Positions 25,720 through 34,668 are shown, numbered from the stretch's first letter. The stretch: DNA of 64,000 bases from Magnetospirillum sp. 15-1 (GCF_900184795.1 NZ_FXXN01000020.1:1-64000); one strand, 5' to 3'. Numbers and translations are program-made. Notes: generated from the sequence alone by a model not told the origin.

Positions 25720-27171
25720 TCAAGGATGGATCTGCGAAGGCTCTTTGTTGGCGTTGCTTGCTGGCACTGGCTCGGTCGGTGTCGTCTGCTTTGGCGCCGA
25801 GATCTGCGGCTGAATATTACCGGCCTGATTATTGGCGACCGGCGGAGGCTTGGTATCTTCCGACCTTGGGATACACAGGATGACAACCAGGAGAACGACG
25901 ACCGAGGCTAAGCCAATCCCTGCAGTCCACCAGAACGCATATTCTGCCCTCCCAATCGGCTTCGTGACCATGCGTTTATAGTCTTCAGGGATCAGGAATC
26001 GGTACAGCCGCGGCTGCCAGTCGATACGAAGGCTGCGCTGGAGCAAGATGAACTGCGTGCCAGATAAGGCGACGATAAAAACATACGCCAGCGCGACAGC
26101 CATCACGGCGATCATCACTGCGGGATAGACGTTCGTCGCAACCCGGGTCGCGATAAGACCGATGCCGATAGCAAGCGCGCTCGCGACCGCAGCTATGGTT
26201 TGGCGAGTTGCATCGGTCACTTTTGCCGTCTCTTCTGTGACCGCTTTGCGGAGATCGCCGAGCGCCTTAAGCGTGTCCCGGCTCAAGTCGGACAGTGACA
26301 TTTGATAGGCGATCTTCGCCCCGTCTAGTGCGGCTGCGATATGGATACGTGCGCATTCCTCGGCTTGAAGATGCGTGCCTCCGGTTTGGGCGAGTTCTGT
26401 CGCCAGGAGAACATGGCGCATCTCGGCTTCGCGCTCATTCTCGAATATCCAGCGTTGGGCGCGCTGAAGACTAAGGAATCCATCGCGGCCGAGGGCTGCG
26501 AGCGCATCAGTAGGATGAACCGGCCCCATAAGGACCAAACGCGGCGGCCCCTTGAATTTAAGTGCGTAGGATTCCATCTCGACCTCGTCCGGGAGTGACC
26601 GGAGCAAGGCAACGGTTGCAATGCCCGCCCATAACCGGAAAGTGGGATCGTCGAAGATGGGCAACTCGTCTGCTTGGAGTAGCCAGGGACGAATGTCGTT
26701 GGGAACGACACGAAGTTCGCCATATTCACGGACAAGCGACCGGGGGCTCTTTGTCGGCGGCAGAGGCTCAAACTGAGTCACGTCGCCCCATGGTGTGAAA
26801 ATGACGCGCTGAGTCGCGAAGGGTTGTGGCAGCCGCGCGAGGAGACACCGCGGCTCGTCTCGGGGTTCCGTGAGCCACTGAGTGAATCCGGACCGCGTTA
26901 GCAGGGCTATCGTGTCAAGGCCATAGTCAGGCTTGTGGATTGTAATCCGGAATGGTGCGAAGTGCTCGCTGATCGTGTTCACGTCCCACGGCGTATTCTC
27001 GCGATCGACGATCAGCGCATTCCAATTAAGATCGGCACATTCGGCCAGCACTGCGCGCGCGTCACCGACCGCGAGTTCCGACACCCCGACCGTCGGCTTC
27101 GCCTCATTGAGCACAGCTCGATTGCCGACCGCGAGATCGTCAAGCAGTGTTGCGAGTGTTGTCAGCGACAA
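25720..27171 (-). CDS. Uncharacterised membrane protein paired with a NdpA-like protein
   Basis: I do not recognise the family. The 483-residue product has a soluble N-terminal 330 residues with mixed alpha/beta character. A coiled region follows (SRDTLKALGDLRKAVTEETAKV), then two close membrane segments (IAAVASALAIGIGLIATRV and VMIAVMAVALAYVFIVAL), a loop with basic residues, a third segment (FWWTAGIGLASVVVLLVVI) and a proline/threonine-rich tail. It overlaps the end of the NdpA-like gene by 32 bp, so the two are co-translated. The location between relaxase and traG in the ICE suggests cargo; a membrane-acting effector is a reasonable but unproven idea. Confidence 0.55.
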   Translation of the reverse strand: MSLTTLATLLDDLAVGNRAVLNEAKPTVGVSELAVGDARAVLAECADLNWNALIVDRENTPWDVNTISEHFAPFRITIHKPDYGLDTIALLTRSGFTQWLTEPRDEPRCLLARLPQPFATQRVIFTPWGDVTQFEPLPPTKSPRSLVREYGELRVVPNDIRPWLLQADELPIFDDPTFRLWAGIATVALLRSLPDEVEMESYALKFKGPPRLVLMGPVHPTDALAALGRDGFLSLQRAQRWIFENEREAEMRHVLLATELAQTGGTHLQAEECARIHIAAALDGAKIAYQMSLSDLSRDTLKALGDLRKAVTEETAKVTDATRQTIAAVASALAIGIGLIATRVATNVYPAVMIAVMAVALAYVFIVALSGTQFILLQRSLRIDWQPRLYRFLIPEDYKRMVTKPIGRAEYAFWWTAGIGLASVVVLLVVILCIPRSEDTKPPPVANNQAGNIQPQISAPKQTTPTEPVPASNANKEPSQIHP

Positions 27172-28207
27172 CGCGATCCTCCGTTACGCGTTCAGTCTGG
27201 ATGGTGATCGTTTCGCCACCGCCGGGACGAGACTCTCTTCGGACAGTTGCTCCGATTGCGTCATCGGGATAGATCAGCGTGATGCCTTCCGTAGTCTTGA
27301 GGCGACGCAACGGCGGGCGACGCAGAACCTGGCGGTCTGGAGGAAAGACGAGCCCCTCAAGCTTGGCAGAACGGACTTTCCGGCGAGTCCGCGCCAGCAG
27401 GTCAGCGCGCGTATTCTCGTCCTCGGGATTGCCCGCCGCAGCAAGGATGGCATCGGCGATCGCCTCCTCGGTGATCTCCTGTCGATCACGCAGCACATCC
27501 TTCGCACGGCGAAACGCGCGCGGGACATCGCGATCCGGCAACGCGTCCTGGCAGGCCTGCAACGTCTCGCGGACAACGTTGACCATCTGCTGGTTAAGTT
27601 CTTGGTCGCTCCGGGTCCGCTTCACATGAAGGAAGGCAGCGAAATAGTCACCGATATCGGGCGCGTGCTTCATTCGATCCCGCGCAGACAATGTTTGTTC
27701 GGCGACGTTATCAACAACCCGGATCAGAGCTGATTTTTGGATGGCTTTTTTGTCGGCGATGAATGCGTGAACGATGCGGCGCAGCAGCCCACCCTGATCA
27801 ACATCCGCCTGTTCGATGGCCTCCCTATAGTCATATTTGATCAGGCCGTAGATTCGAACACCTTGGGTTGCCGTCGCAAGTTCGAAGATGAAGAAAGCAC
27901 CGTCGCGAACATGGCCAAGATGGAGCCTAGCGAATTCGCGCGACAATGCCTGAGTTCCGGCTTCAAACGTGTCAGCACCGGAGGCAATCCGTTCAAGTTG
28001 CGTCTTCGTTTGCGAACTGGGATCAAAGCTGAAGACAGCAGCAACGTCTGTGTCGCGAATCCGATCAATAAAGAATTCTTCATGCTCAACGCGACGCGCG
28101 GGTTCAGCCACAAATTCGCCTTCGCCCACGACATGCAGGATCATATTAGTGATCCTCAGAGAGCTTATCTCCTCGTCAGTAAAGAAGCCCACGCATTCTC
28201 TCCCCAT
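27140..28207 (-). CDS. Nucleoid-associated protein NdpA-like (YejK family)
   Basis: The start is taken at the ATG at 28207 (MGRECVGFFTDEEISSLRIT, 355 residues). No good ribosome site decides between this and the ATG at 28249. The first 160 residues match the NdpA/YejK pattern (ITNMILHVVGEGEF, EEFFIDRIRDTDVAAVF, FFIFELAT, YGLIKYDYREAI), a nucleoid-associated DNA-binding family. The C-terminal half is different and charged. In this place it is not the housekeeping yejK: it is coupled to a membrane protein and lies inside the ICE. Related pairs may be defence modules, in which the NdpA part senses or binds DNA. Confidence 0.7.
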   Translation of the reverse strand: MGRECVGFFTDEEISSLRITNMILHVVGEGEFVAEPARRVEHEEFFIDRIRDTDVAAVFSFDPSSQTKTQLERIASGADTFEAGTQALSREFARLHLGHVRDGAFFIFELATATQGVRIYGLIKYDYREAIEQADVDQGGLLRRIVHAFIADKKAIQKSALIRVVDNVAEQTLSARDRMKHAPDIGDYFAAFLHVKRTRSDQELNQQMVNVVRETLQACQDALPDRDVPRAFRRAKDVLRDRQEITEEAIADAILAAAGNPEDENTRADLLARTRRKVRSAKLEGLVFPPDRQVLRRPPLRRLKTTEGITLIYPDDAIGATVRRESRPGGGETITIQTERVTEDRVVADNTRNTA

Positions 28208-28249
28208 CCAGCCGAAGCGCAAGAGAGGCGGCGAGAGCCTCTCGCACAC

Positions 28250-28547
28250 ATCAATGTTTCAAGGACGGCGTGACCCCGCGTCCTCGGACAGTTCCCAAGC
28301 GAACGATCTGCGGGCAAAGAGCCCAGCCCCCGTGCGACTCTTCCGAGAATCATCTTGTTTTCTCGCTCTTCCGTCAATATTTAACGAAGAACTGGGGGCC
28401 AGAGCGCATATCGTAAGCCCCGTTGCAGCTATGACGCGCTGCTGGAGCCAATATCCGCTTCAGCGATATCCTGACGCGAGGCCGGAATAAGGCAAACGCT
28501 TTGAATGGCAGAGAATGGTCACGAGCCACCCTTCAGCCATTTCCCCA
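28250..28547. other. Intergenic region between relaxase end and NdpA-like gene
   Basis: These 298 bp contain no supportable gene. The stretch 28370-28400 is locally AT-rich and would be a likely place for the promoter of the NdpA-like gene, which reads leftward. I see no strong hairpin terminator for the relaxase gene. The composition change from the GC-rich backbone suggests that an insertion boundary lies here. Confidence 0.4.
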
Positions 28548-30527
28548 TCATGACACGCTTGGCCCGCTCCGCTGTCGTCCGATGGTCCAGGAAATCCCGT
28601 CGCCGCGCATGATGCCGGACACCTGTTTGCCGAGATGGTGTTCCAGCACCGGCCGCCACGGCACCAGGGTGAAGTCCCGGCTGGTCTCGATGATCGCGAA
28701 TTTGCCGCTGGCGAGATCGACGGCGCGGCGATAGATGCCCTCGACCCGATCGCCCTGCCCGGTTTCCGCATAGCCCAGCCCCAATTCCCCGGACAGCTGA
28801 CCGGCGACACGGGCCAGTTCGCGCCATCGTAAAATGTCGAGCAGACCGGCGCGATAGACGACGCGGCCCTGCTCCTCCCGGGCCAGTCCTTCGGCGATCA
28901 GCCATTGCCGCCGCCGGGCCTGGGCGTCGCGCACCTCCTGGCCGAAGCCGGACTCGCGCAAGGGTTCCGGAGTGGCCGACACCAGTTCGCGGTCGAGCCA
29001 AGTGGCCCCAATGGCAGCGATCTGGCGCTCCAGCGGCAATGAGGACAGGGTTCGCACCACCACCGGGGCGGCCCTGGCCTGCTGCCGCTCGAATTCCGCC
29101 GCCCGCTCGAGATGATCGGCGGCGATGATCCAGGTCCCGTCGGGCTGGCGTTCGACGGCGCCAGCCAGCCGCCGCATCGCTTCCAGGCGACGGACATGAG
29201 TCTCGGCGAAGCTCTCGCTGGCCGAGGGATCATGGCGCAGATGGATGTCGATGCTGTAGCGCCCGTCATGGGCGGCGGCGATCTCGGTGATGGTGCGGTC
29301 GACGGCACGCGGTTCGGCTCGCTTGGGCTCGATGCGGATGATGCCGCCTTCGGGGATCGGTGGGGTGGCCTCGCCCTGGCCTATATCGACGTAATGGGTG
29401 CGGCCATCCACCCCATCGACGATCAGGTAATGGCAGTCGTTGATCTCGTCGGCAAGACCCCGGGCGACGACGCGGCCGAGGATGGATCGCGCCGAGGATT
29501 CCGCCGGATCGTGGATGACGGTCTCGCCGGCGGCCCGCGCCAGCCCCCGGGCGGTCATTTCGCGGTGCAGCGTCTTGATGATGTCGCCGCGCTCGCCCAT
29601 GCGCCGTAGCGTGTCCTCCAAGCCCCCCGCCAGCCGCCACTGCCCCGGCGCCACCTCCTCGGCCAGACCGAGGCGATTCAGCTTGCGCAGACGGCCGGCC
29701 CGCAGACTCTGCTGGAAGGCGTCGCGGTCGCCGGAGCGGACCAGGCCATCGCCGCCGATGTCGCGCAGCAGGCGGCGATCGAGGCTGGTCAGGCGCTCCT
29801 GCTCCACCTCGCGCCGCAGCCGGTTCTCGATCTCCAGGTCGGTGCGCGGCCCCAGATCGAGCGTCACCAGCTCCGCCGCCCGCTCCCGGATGCCCTGGGT
29901 GAGGTAGTCGCGGGCGATGACCAGATCCTTGCCCCGGTCGTCGCGGCCACGGAGGATGACATGGCTGTGGGGATGGCCGGTATTGTAGTGATCGACCGCC
30001 ACCCAATCGAGCCGGGTGGCCAGATCCTGCTCCATCTGCGCCATCAGGCGGCGAGTCAGCGGCTTTAGATCGTCGTATTCGGCGCCGTCCTCCGGGGCGA
30101 CGATGAAACGGAACTGATGGCGGTCGCCCTCGGCGCGGGCGAGGAAGGCCTTGCCGTCGGCGCGGTCCTGCCCGGCATCGTATAATTGGCCGGGCTGGCC
30201 GTCACGGGTCACGCCATCGCGCTGGATATAGCGCAGATGGGCCCGCGCCCCCTGCATCCCCTTGCCGGCCAGTTTGACAATGCGGGATTTGACGATGACA
30301 CGGCGGACGCGGAAGGCGGCATGACGGTCGCGGGCGGACAGCACCCGGCCGATGCCGGCGCCGCGTCCGATCCGGCCGCCGTGAAATTTGGACTTACCGC
30401 CGCCGCGCATCCGCCCACCGGCCAGCGCAGTGGCCTGCAACACCCGATGCAGATATTTGCGGCCCCGGCGGCTGCCCCGGGAGCGGATCTTGCCGGGCCT
30501 GGGTTCGAAGTCGTCGTCCTGGGTCAT
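28548..30527 (-). CDS. VirD2/DUF3363 relaxase (mobilisation nuclease)
   Basis: This 659-residue protein has a basic N-terminus, then the relaxase core. ARAHLRYIQRDG carries the probable catalytic Tyr100, and VAVDHYNTGHPHSHVILRG (about 176-194) carries the histidine triad that binds the metal. The DUF3363 region fills the C-terminal 350 residues and ends normally (ISWTIGRQR). It would nick the element at its origin of transfer and travel with the strand. Relaxase genes of this kind usually lie near oriT; the candidate structured region is at 31168-31275. Confidence 0.92.
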   Translation of the reverse strand: MTQDDDFEPRPGKIRSRGSRRGRKYLHRVLQATALAGGRMRGGGKSKFHGGRIGRGAGIGRVLSARDRHAAFRVRRVIVKSRIVKLAGKGMQGARAHLRYIQRDGVTRDGQPGQLYDAGQDRADGKAFLARAEGDRHQFRFIVAPEDGAEYDDLKPLTRRLMAQMEQDLATRLDWVAVDHYNTGHPHSHVILRGRDDRGKDLVIARDYLTQGIRERAAELVTLDLGPRTDLEIENRLRREVEQERLTSLDRRLLRDIGGDGLVRSGDRDAFQQSLRAGRLRKLNRLGLAEEVAPGQWRLAGGLEDTLRRMGERGDIIKTLHREMTARGLARAAGETVIHDPAESSARSILGRVVARGLADEINDCHYLIVDGVDGRTHYVDIGQGEATPPIPEGGIIRIEPKRAEPRAVDRTITEIAAAHDGRYSIDIHLRHDPSASESFAETHVRRLEAMRRLAGAVERQPDGTWIIAADHLERAAEFERQQARAAPVVVRTLSSLPLERQIAAIGATWLDRELVSATPEPLRESGFGQEVRDAQARRRQWLIAEGLAREEQGRVVYRAGLLDILRWRELARVAGQLSGELGLGYAETGQGDRVEGIYRRAVDLASGKFAIIETSRDFTLVPWRPVLEHHLGKQVSGIMRGDGISWTIGRQRSGPSVS

Positions 30528-30777
30528 GGCCCTATCTCCATCACCTCGTGGAAAATCAATGCTTTGCGGGATCGCATCTCCACGGCCGCAAGGGCGGTCT
30601 CCCTGAAAAACGATGTGCAGACAAGGACTTGGGCGTCTCGACGAGACAGACCTTTAATCTTGCCTTACGCGGCATTCCGGAGCCTCCACCGCATCATTCC
30701 CGCTCATTTGCGACCTCATGCCTGACGGAAGCCCGAGGCGAGGCTCGGAACCACCGCCCCGGAGGAGGTCGGCGGGG
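30528..30777. other. Intergenic region upstream of the relaxase gene
   Basis: This 250-bp non-coding stretch lies between the relaxase start and the next minus-strand gene. It contains a rather AT-rich centre (30540-30720) compared with the flanks, so it may hold the relaxase promoter or part of the origin of transfer. I could not identify a nick-site consensus. Confidence 0.35.
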
Positions 30778-31113
30778 TCATCCCCCGCCGTCGAGGAAGG
30801 CCTGTTCGGCATCCTCGAAACAATCGAAGCCGCGCTGCGTCAGCAGGGCCCGGACTCGCCGTTCGCCATCGACGACGCAGGTCGCCACGAGGTAACGGCG
30901 GCGGAAATAACCGATGATCCGCACGATCACGCCGCTCGCCTCGTCGTCATCGAAGCCGTCCCAGGCCCCGAGATCGCGTTCGACGAAGCGGCTATCCCAG
31001 ACAAAATCGGCCCATTCGGCGGCGATAATGGTGTCGATATCGCCGCCGAAATGCTCGAGCAGTCGCGGGAAATGATCGAACTCGGCGTGCGGGTGAATGG
31101 CATGGGATGACAT
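30778..31113 (-). CDS. Uncharacterised ICE backbone protein
   Basis: The ATG at 31113 is preceded by AGGAGG at good distance, which decides the start (MSSHAIHPHAEFDHFPRLLE, 111 residues). The product is acidic, with a mixed helix/strand pattern and no recognised domain. Genes of this length are commonly found in front of the relaxase in related alphaproteobacterial elements. It has no signal peptide, so it may be an intracellular accessory of DNA processing. Confidence 0.6.
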   Translation of the reverse strand: MSSHAIHPHAEFDHFPRLLEHFGGDIDTIIAAEWADFVWDSRFVERDLGAWDGFDDDEASGVIVRIIGYFRRRYLVATCVVDGERRVRALLTQRGFDCFEDAEQAFLDGGG

Positions 31114-31167
31114 GGCAACCTCCTGGATGGACGTCCTCCTCATCGAGGACACCTCCCCGGAGCAGCC

Positions 31168-31275
31168 GGCGAAACGCCGGTCAGGGACGCGGCACGCGCC
31201 GCGCAGCGGGGCGTGGGGGAGCCAAAATGCGCCCGCATTTTGGGGGAACCGCGCCTCCTTGACCGGCGCTTCGCC
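31168..31275. repeat. Nested inverted repeats, possible oriT or REP-like structure
   Basis: Outer arms 31168-31184 and 31259-31275 match in 15 of 17 positions as inverted repeats (GGCGAAACGCCGGTCAG versus TTGACCGGCGCTTCGCC). Between them is a perfect 9-bp hairpin, 31222-31230 with 31235-31243 (CCAAAATGC/GCATTTTGG). The nested cruciform lies in the 220-bp gap between the transglycosylase end and the small gene before the relaxase, in the mobilisation cluster. It could be the origin of transfer, a terminator-like structure or a repeat element. Confidence 0.5.
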
Positions 31276-31334
31276 CTGGCTGGTAGACTGACCAAGCCGA
31301 GACGAAGCCCCTCTCTCCACCGGCGCCGCGCCTC

Positions 31335-31928
31335 TCATTTTCCTTCCCCCGGCCCGGTGGTCAGGGGCACGAACAGATCGCCGGACCCAGCTGCCTTCGG
31401 GTCGTCCAATGGGGCGTTCTCGACAGTCCGCAGATGAAAGAACAGCCGCGTCCCCGACCGCAGCGCGGGTGGCAGGGTCGCATCGGTGGGGGCCCGGGCC
31501 AGGGTGGCGAGATAGCGGCGGGTCTCGGCGGGAAGCGGTGTTCCACTCCTGAGATACCGGTCATAACGAGCCGGCCCGGCATTGTAGGCGGCGAACAGGC
31601 CGGGGGAGCCGTAGCGGTCATGCATCGCCCGCAGATACGCCGCCCCCGCCAGGATATTGTCGCGGGGATCGAAAGGATCGGGGCCGAGGCCAAGGTGGAG
31701 GCGCAGTTCGGCCCAGGTGCCGGGCATGATCTGCATCAGCCCCATGGCGCCCTTGGGCGAAACGGCGCGGGGATTGCCGCCGCTTTCGGCTTTCAGGACC
31801 GCCCGAATCCAGCTCTCGGGAAGGACGAAACGCTGGGCGGCTTCGGTGATGGCCGGCTGCCAGCGATCCGCCGCCTGCGCCGGCATCACCGCCAGGAGTC
31901 CGGCGACCAGGAGGCTCAGTCGGTCCAT
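31335..31928 (-). CDS. Lytic transglycosylase (conjugation-associated)
   Basis: Start at 31928 (MDRLSLLVAGLLAVMPAQAA, signal peptide of 20 residues; 197 residues in total). The Slt-type catalytic domain shows KAESGGNPRAVSPKGAMGLMQIMPGTW with catalytic Glu48, and LAAYNAG-like LFAAYNAGP. It would open the peptidoglycan locally for assembly of the conjugation channel, as VirB1 does. It overlaps the end of the TraF-like peptidase gene by 13 bp. Confidence 0.93.
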   Translation of the reverse strand: MDRLSLLVAGLLAVMPAQAADRWQPAITEAAQRFVLPESWIRAVLKAESGGNPRAVSPKGAMGLMQIMPGTWAELRLHLGLGPDPFDPRDNILAGAAYLRAMHDRYGSPGLFAAYNAGPARYDRYLRSGTPLPAETRRYLATLARAPTDATLPPALRSGTRLFFHLRTVENAPLDDPKAAGSGDLFVPLTTGPGEGK

Positions 31929-32464
31929 AACGGCACCAGCCGACCGATCACGGCGGAGATCGGAACCGGCCCGAACAGGCGGCCATCGAACGAATCCGCC
32001 ACCTCCGCCATCAACGGCAACAGTTCGTCCCCGAGGCACGCGCACCCTTCCCAGCGCGGCAAAGACCGGCCCAGACGGTCGCGCTCCAGCCGGATGGCGA
32101 CCGCTTCGCCGTTGATGAACAGGTCATCACCGAGGGCGCAGACCGTATCGCCGGCCAGCGCCGCGACACGCTTCACCAGCGGCACCTGCGGCGGCAGATA
32201 GCCCCGCGCGGCGGCGAGGTCACGGATGCCGGCGGGCGGCCACAGCAGCATCAGATCGCCGCGCCGCAACGGCGCGGCCGGCAGCACCCGGTAGAGGCCG
32301 ATGGGGGCGCTGGCACTGGCGTTCCACACCAGCAGCGGCGCCGGTCGGCCGAACCCGGCAAGGCCGACCCAGCCGAGCCCGACCAGGGTCAGGGCGAGGA
32401 TGACGCGCGGGTGGTGGTGCCCGCGCCGGTGCCGCCGCGGGCGGATCAGGCGGAGCGCGATCAT
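31916..32464 (-). CDS. traF: Conjugative signal peptidase TraF (S26 family)
   Basis: The start at 32464 (MIALRLIRPRRHRRG, 182 residues) is followed by one membrane helix. Then comes the S26 active-site serine in NASASAPIGLYRV (probably Ser52) and the lysine in PLVKRVAAL (Lys98). TraF peptidases process and cyclise TrbC pilin. The gene overlaps both the HTH gene upstream and the transglycosylase gene downstream. Confidence 0.92.
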   Translation of the reverse strand: MIALRLIRPRRHRRGHHHPRVILALTLVGLGWVGLAGFGRPAPLLVWNASASAPIGLYRVLPAAPLRRGDLMLLWPPAGIRDLAAARGYLPPQVPLVKRVAALAGDTVCALGDDLFINGEAVAIRLERDRLGRSLPRWEGCACLGDELLPLMAEVADSFDGRLFGPVPISAVIGRLVPLWTD

Positions 32465-32709
32465 CGCCGTGCCGCGCCCGCCCCGGTGTCGGAGGTAGAG
32501 GCTTGGCCGTGGGTTTTCGACCAGCCGTCGAGGTCGTCGATATGGTAACGGACATAGCGGCCGTGCTTGCGGAAGCGTGGTCCGCCGCCCATTGTCCGCA
32601 TCTTTTCCAGCGTCCGGCCGGACAGGCCGACATAGAAGGCGGCCTGGGCGGTGTTGAGGAACGGGCTGCCTTTTCGGGCCTGGGCGGCCCGGAGGATTTC
32701 GTCGTCCAT
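32461..32709 (-). CDS. Excisionase/MerR-like helix-turn-helix protein
   Basis: The start at 32709 (MDDEILRAAQARKGSPFLNTAQAA) gives 82 residues. The core FLNTAQAAFYVGLSGRTLEKMRTMGGGPRFRKHGRYVRYHIDDLDGW is the winged helix-turn-helix found in small excisionase or AlpA-like proteins. Genes like it routinely precede traF in Trb-type ICEs. It may regulate transfer or aid excision, although no integrase is present in the window. Confidence 0.85.
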   Translation of the reverse strand: MDDEILRAAQARKGSPFLNTAQAAFYVGLSGRTLEKMRTMGGGPRFRKHGRYVRYHIDDLDGWSKTHGQASTSDTGAGAARR

Positions 32710-32875
32710 TCTTGCTCTCCATCGGGTGCAGCGGCGGGCATCGCCGCGAATGGGGCAAGGATGGCGGAGGGCGGCGTGCCGCGGGACGCTCTGAAACCGG
32801 CCCCCCGGGATTTCGAGCGGGCGGGCTAGGGAAACAGCCCCGCCACGGCGATCCGCGGCGGGGCTGCCGAGGGCC

Positions 32876-33214
32876 TTACCGGTCGCGCGGCTCCCACAGG
32901 GCCATGTGGGTGGCCCCGTCCTCGGTGGCGTGTTCAAGCTTGACCAGGCGGGCGCGGACCCAGTTGGGGCCGAATTCCGGGGCGCCGATCTTGAGGTTGA
33001 GATAGGTCTCGCCGCTGGTCTTGGCGACCTGGCTCCAGGCGGCGCCGACCTCGAAACGCTGGCCGTTGCCGGCATAGACCCGGTGATCGGGGGCGTTGTC
33101 GGACTGCTTGTCCACGGGGATGATGGTCAGGTTGGCGGTAACGTTGAGGGTCTTGAGGGTGCCGGTGAAGACGCCGTCGTCGAGCTTGGTGAAGGTGCCG
33201 AGGGTGATGGCCAT
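32876..33214 (-). CDS. DUF736 family protein (second copy)
   Basis: The 112-residue product (MAITLGTFTKLDDGVFTGTLKTL) belongs to DUF736, like the gene at 12142-12450, but the two are clearly different paralogues. This version, upstream of the HTH-traF-transglycosylase-relaxase cluster, is usually a highly expressed conserved gene in such elements. A long untranslated stretch of about 650 bp lies upstream of it. Confidence 0.9.
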   Translation of the reverse strand: MAITLGTFTKLDDGVFTGTLKTLNVTANLTIIPVDKQSDNAPDHRVYAGNGQRFEVGAAWSQVAKTSGETYLNLKIGAPEFGPNWVRARLVKLEHATEDGATHMALWEPRDR

Positions 33215-33870
33215 GATAAGTCTCCTAAGCGTTCGTCGCGGGGACCGTCCCTGCGATGGCTCGGGCGACAAGACCGCCAGGCGTGGCCGTCCACCCGCAG
33301 CCGCAGGCGAAGGGCCGGAACGGCGTGGAGAACCCGGAGGGCAGGAAAATTTGAGAGCGTAGCGGGCGCGAGGAATGCCGCGAAACGCGGCAGGGGAAAT
33401 TTTCCGCCCCCGAAGGGTTGGACGGACGCGACGCGGGATTTAGCCCTCAAGAGCCAGCAGGGATGGTCCACGATGGACACCAGGAGACGGCGGCCCATCA
33501 CCGGAGGGATTCCGCCCCGACCACGGCCACGATTCCCGCCGGCCCGAAGGCCCGCTTTCCCGCCTGCCCCGGCCGGTTTCCGGGAGCAGACGACGAGCAT
33601 CATCTCCCCATCACGGGGACCTGCCCGAGGGACAATCCGGAGAGGACTGCACCGGAACCGTCCGGTCGCGATGAACTGCGGGACACCTCATCACCACGGG
33701 CGATGACCGGTGCGTTCGGCGGGAACAAACCCGCCGTCAGCGTCATGAACCAGCAGGAAAAGACGGAGCCCGCATGAATCCGTGGGAACCGATCCGACAT
33801 CGGTATTGGCGGCAGGCCCCCGGTGGATCGGTCATGGCGGAGCAAACGGTAATCCGCCCGCGATATTCCC
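33215..33870. other. Non-coding region with structured element upstream of DUF736 gene
   Basis: No gene is supportable in these 656 bp. At 33344-33405 outer arms GGAAAATTT and AAATTTTCC (33344-33352, 33397-33405) enclose a perfect hairpin GCCGCG-AAA-CGCGGC (33377-33391). This resembles the nested design at 31168-31275, with unrelated sequence. The region is a candidate for the DUF736 promoter and leader, an origin of transfer, or a partition site for the ParB encoded by the element. Confidence 0.4.
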
Positions 33871-34278
33871 TCAGCTCGCCGGACGAAACGGGTTGGCGAT
33901 CCGCAGCCGGTTCTCGATCATCCTCCCATCCTGCATGTCTTCCGACCACAGCCGGTCGCAATCGGCGTGGAGCGCCGAGGCGACGATCATCGCGTCCCAG
34001 ATCGACAGGCTATGGCGTTCGGCCAGGGCCAGGCCGGTTTCGTGGATCTCCACGGTGAGGGGACGGACCTCCAGCAGGGCCCGGATCACCGACAGGAAGG
34101 TCTGAATTTCCGTCCACGACAGCCGCATCTTGCGGCGGGCGACATGGGTGAATTCGTTGAGCACCTGCACGCTGATGGCGCCGCCATCCCGGATCACCGT
34201 CTCCGCCCGGTCCGCCTTGTCCAGATCGCCGGAGGCGAGATAGACCAGGACATTGGTGTCGATGAAACTACCGGGCAT
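33871..34278 (-). CDS. PIN-domain toxin (VapC-like)
   Basis: The start at 34278 (MPGSFIDTNVLVYLASGD, 135 residues) overlaps the antitoxin gene by 11 bp. The PIN acidic residues are visible: FIDTNVLVYL, VLNEFTHVARRKM, SIWDAMIVASALHADCDRLWSEDMQDGR. The product would be a ribonuclease toxin neutralised by the neighbouring AbrB-type protein. The pair is ICE cargo for stabilisation. Confidence 0.9.
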   Translation of the reverse strand: MPGSFIDTNVLVYLASGDLDKADRAETVIRDGGAISVQVLNEFTHVARRKMRLSWTEIQTFLSVIRALLEVRPLTVEIHETGLALAERHSLSIWDAMIVASALHADCDRLWSEDMQDGRMIENRLRIANPFRPAS

Positions 34279-34498
34279 TGGCCTCGTCCCGGTCGAACTT
34301 GAAATCGGCGGGAAGCCGTCCCCGGAAGGCATGCAGGCGCTTCAGCATCTCGTCCCGGCCGGGCTTGCGCGCCACGGAGAATTCCCGCGCATCCTCCACA
34401 TGGATTTCGATCTCGTCACCCTCCTTCAATTCCAGGGCCTCGACGACCGAGGCGGGAAGACGGACGGCGAGACTGTTGCCCCATTTCGCGACCTGCAT
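34268..34498 (-). CDS. AbrB/MazE-type antitoxin
   Basis: This 76-residue protein begins MQVAKWGNSLAVRLPASVVEAL, the swapped-hairpin AbrB/MazE/SpoVT DNA-binding fold. The acidic/basic C-terminus wraps the partner toxin. It is the first gene of the pair and presumably represses its own promoter in the 170 bp gap to the divergent gene at 34669. Confidence 0.92.
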   Translation of the reverse strand: MQVAKWGNSLAVRLPASVVEALELKEGDEIEIHVEDAREFSVARKPGRDEMLKRLHAFRGRLPADFKFDRDEANAR

Positions 34499-34668
34499 GG
34501 CACCCTCCGATGATAGACGTTTGATGAAATGTATATCCGGCAGGAACCGTGATCAAGGGAACCGGCATCGCAGGCGAGCAGACAGGACGACCGGCCGATT
34601 GACACCGAAACCGCTTTCTGCGCATCAAAATCACAACCTTTGGGGCAATCTCACACCGACCAGCATCC

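Noticed and set aside
30528-30777. Short plus-strand reading frames in the gap before the relaxase gene
   Set aside because: No ribosome sites and no conserved features; better treated as a control region.
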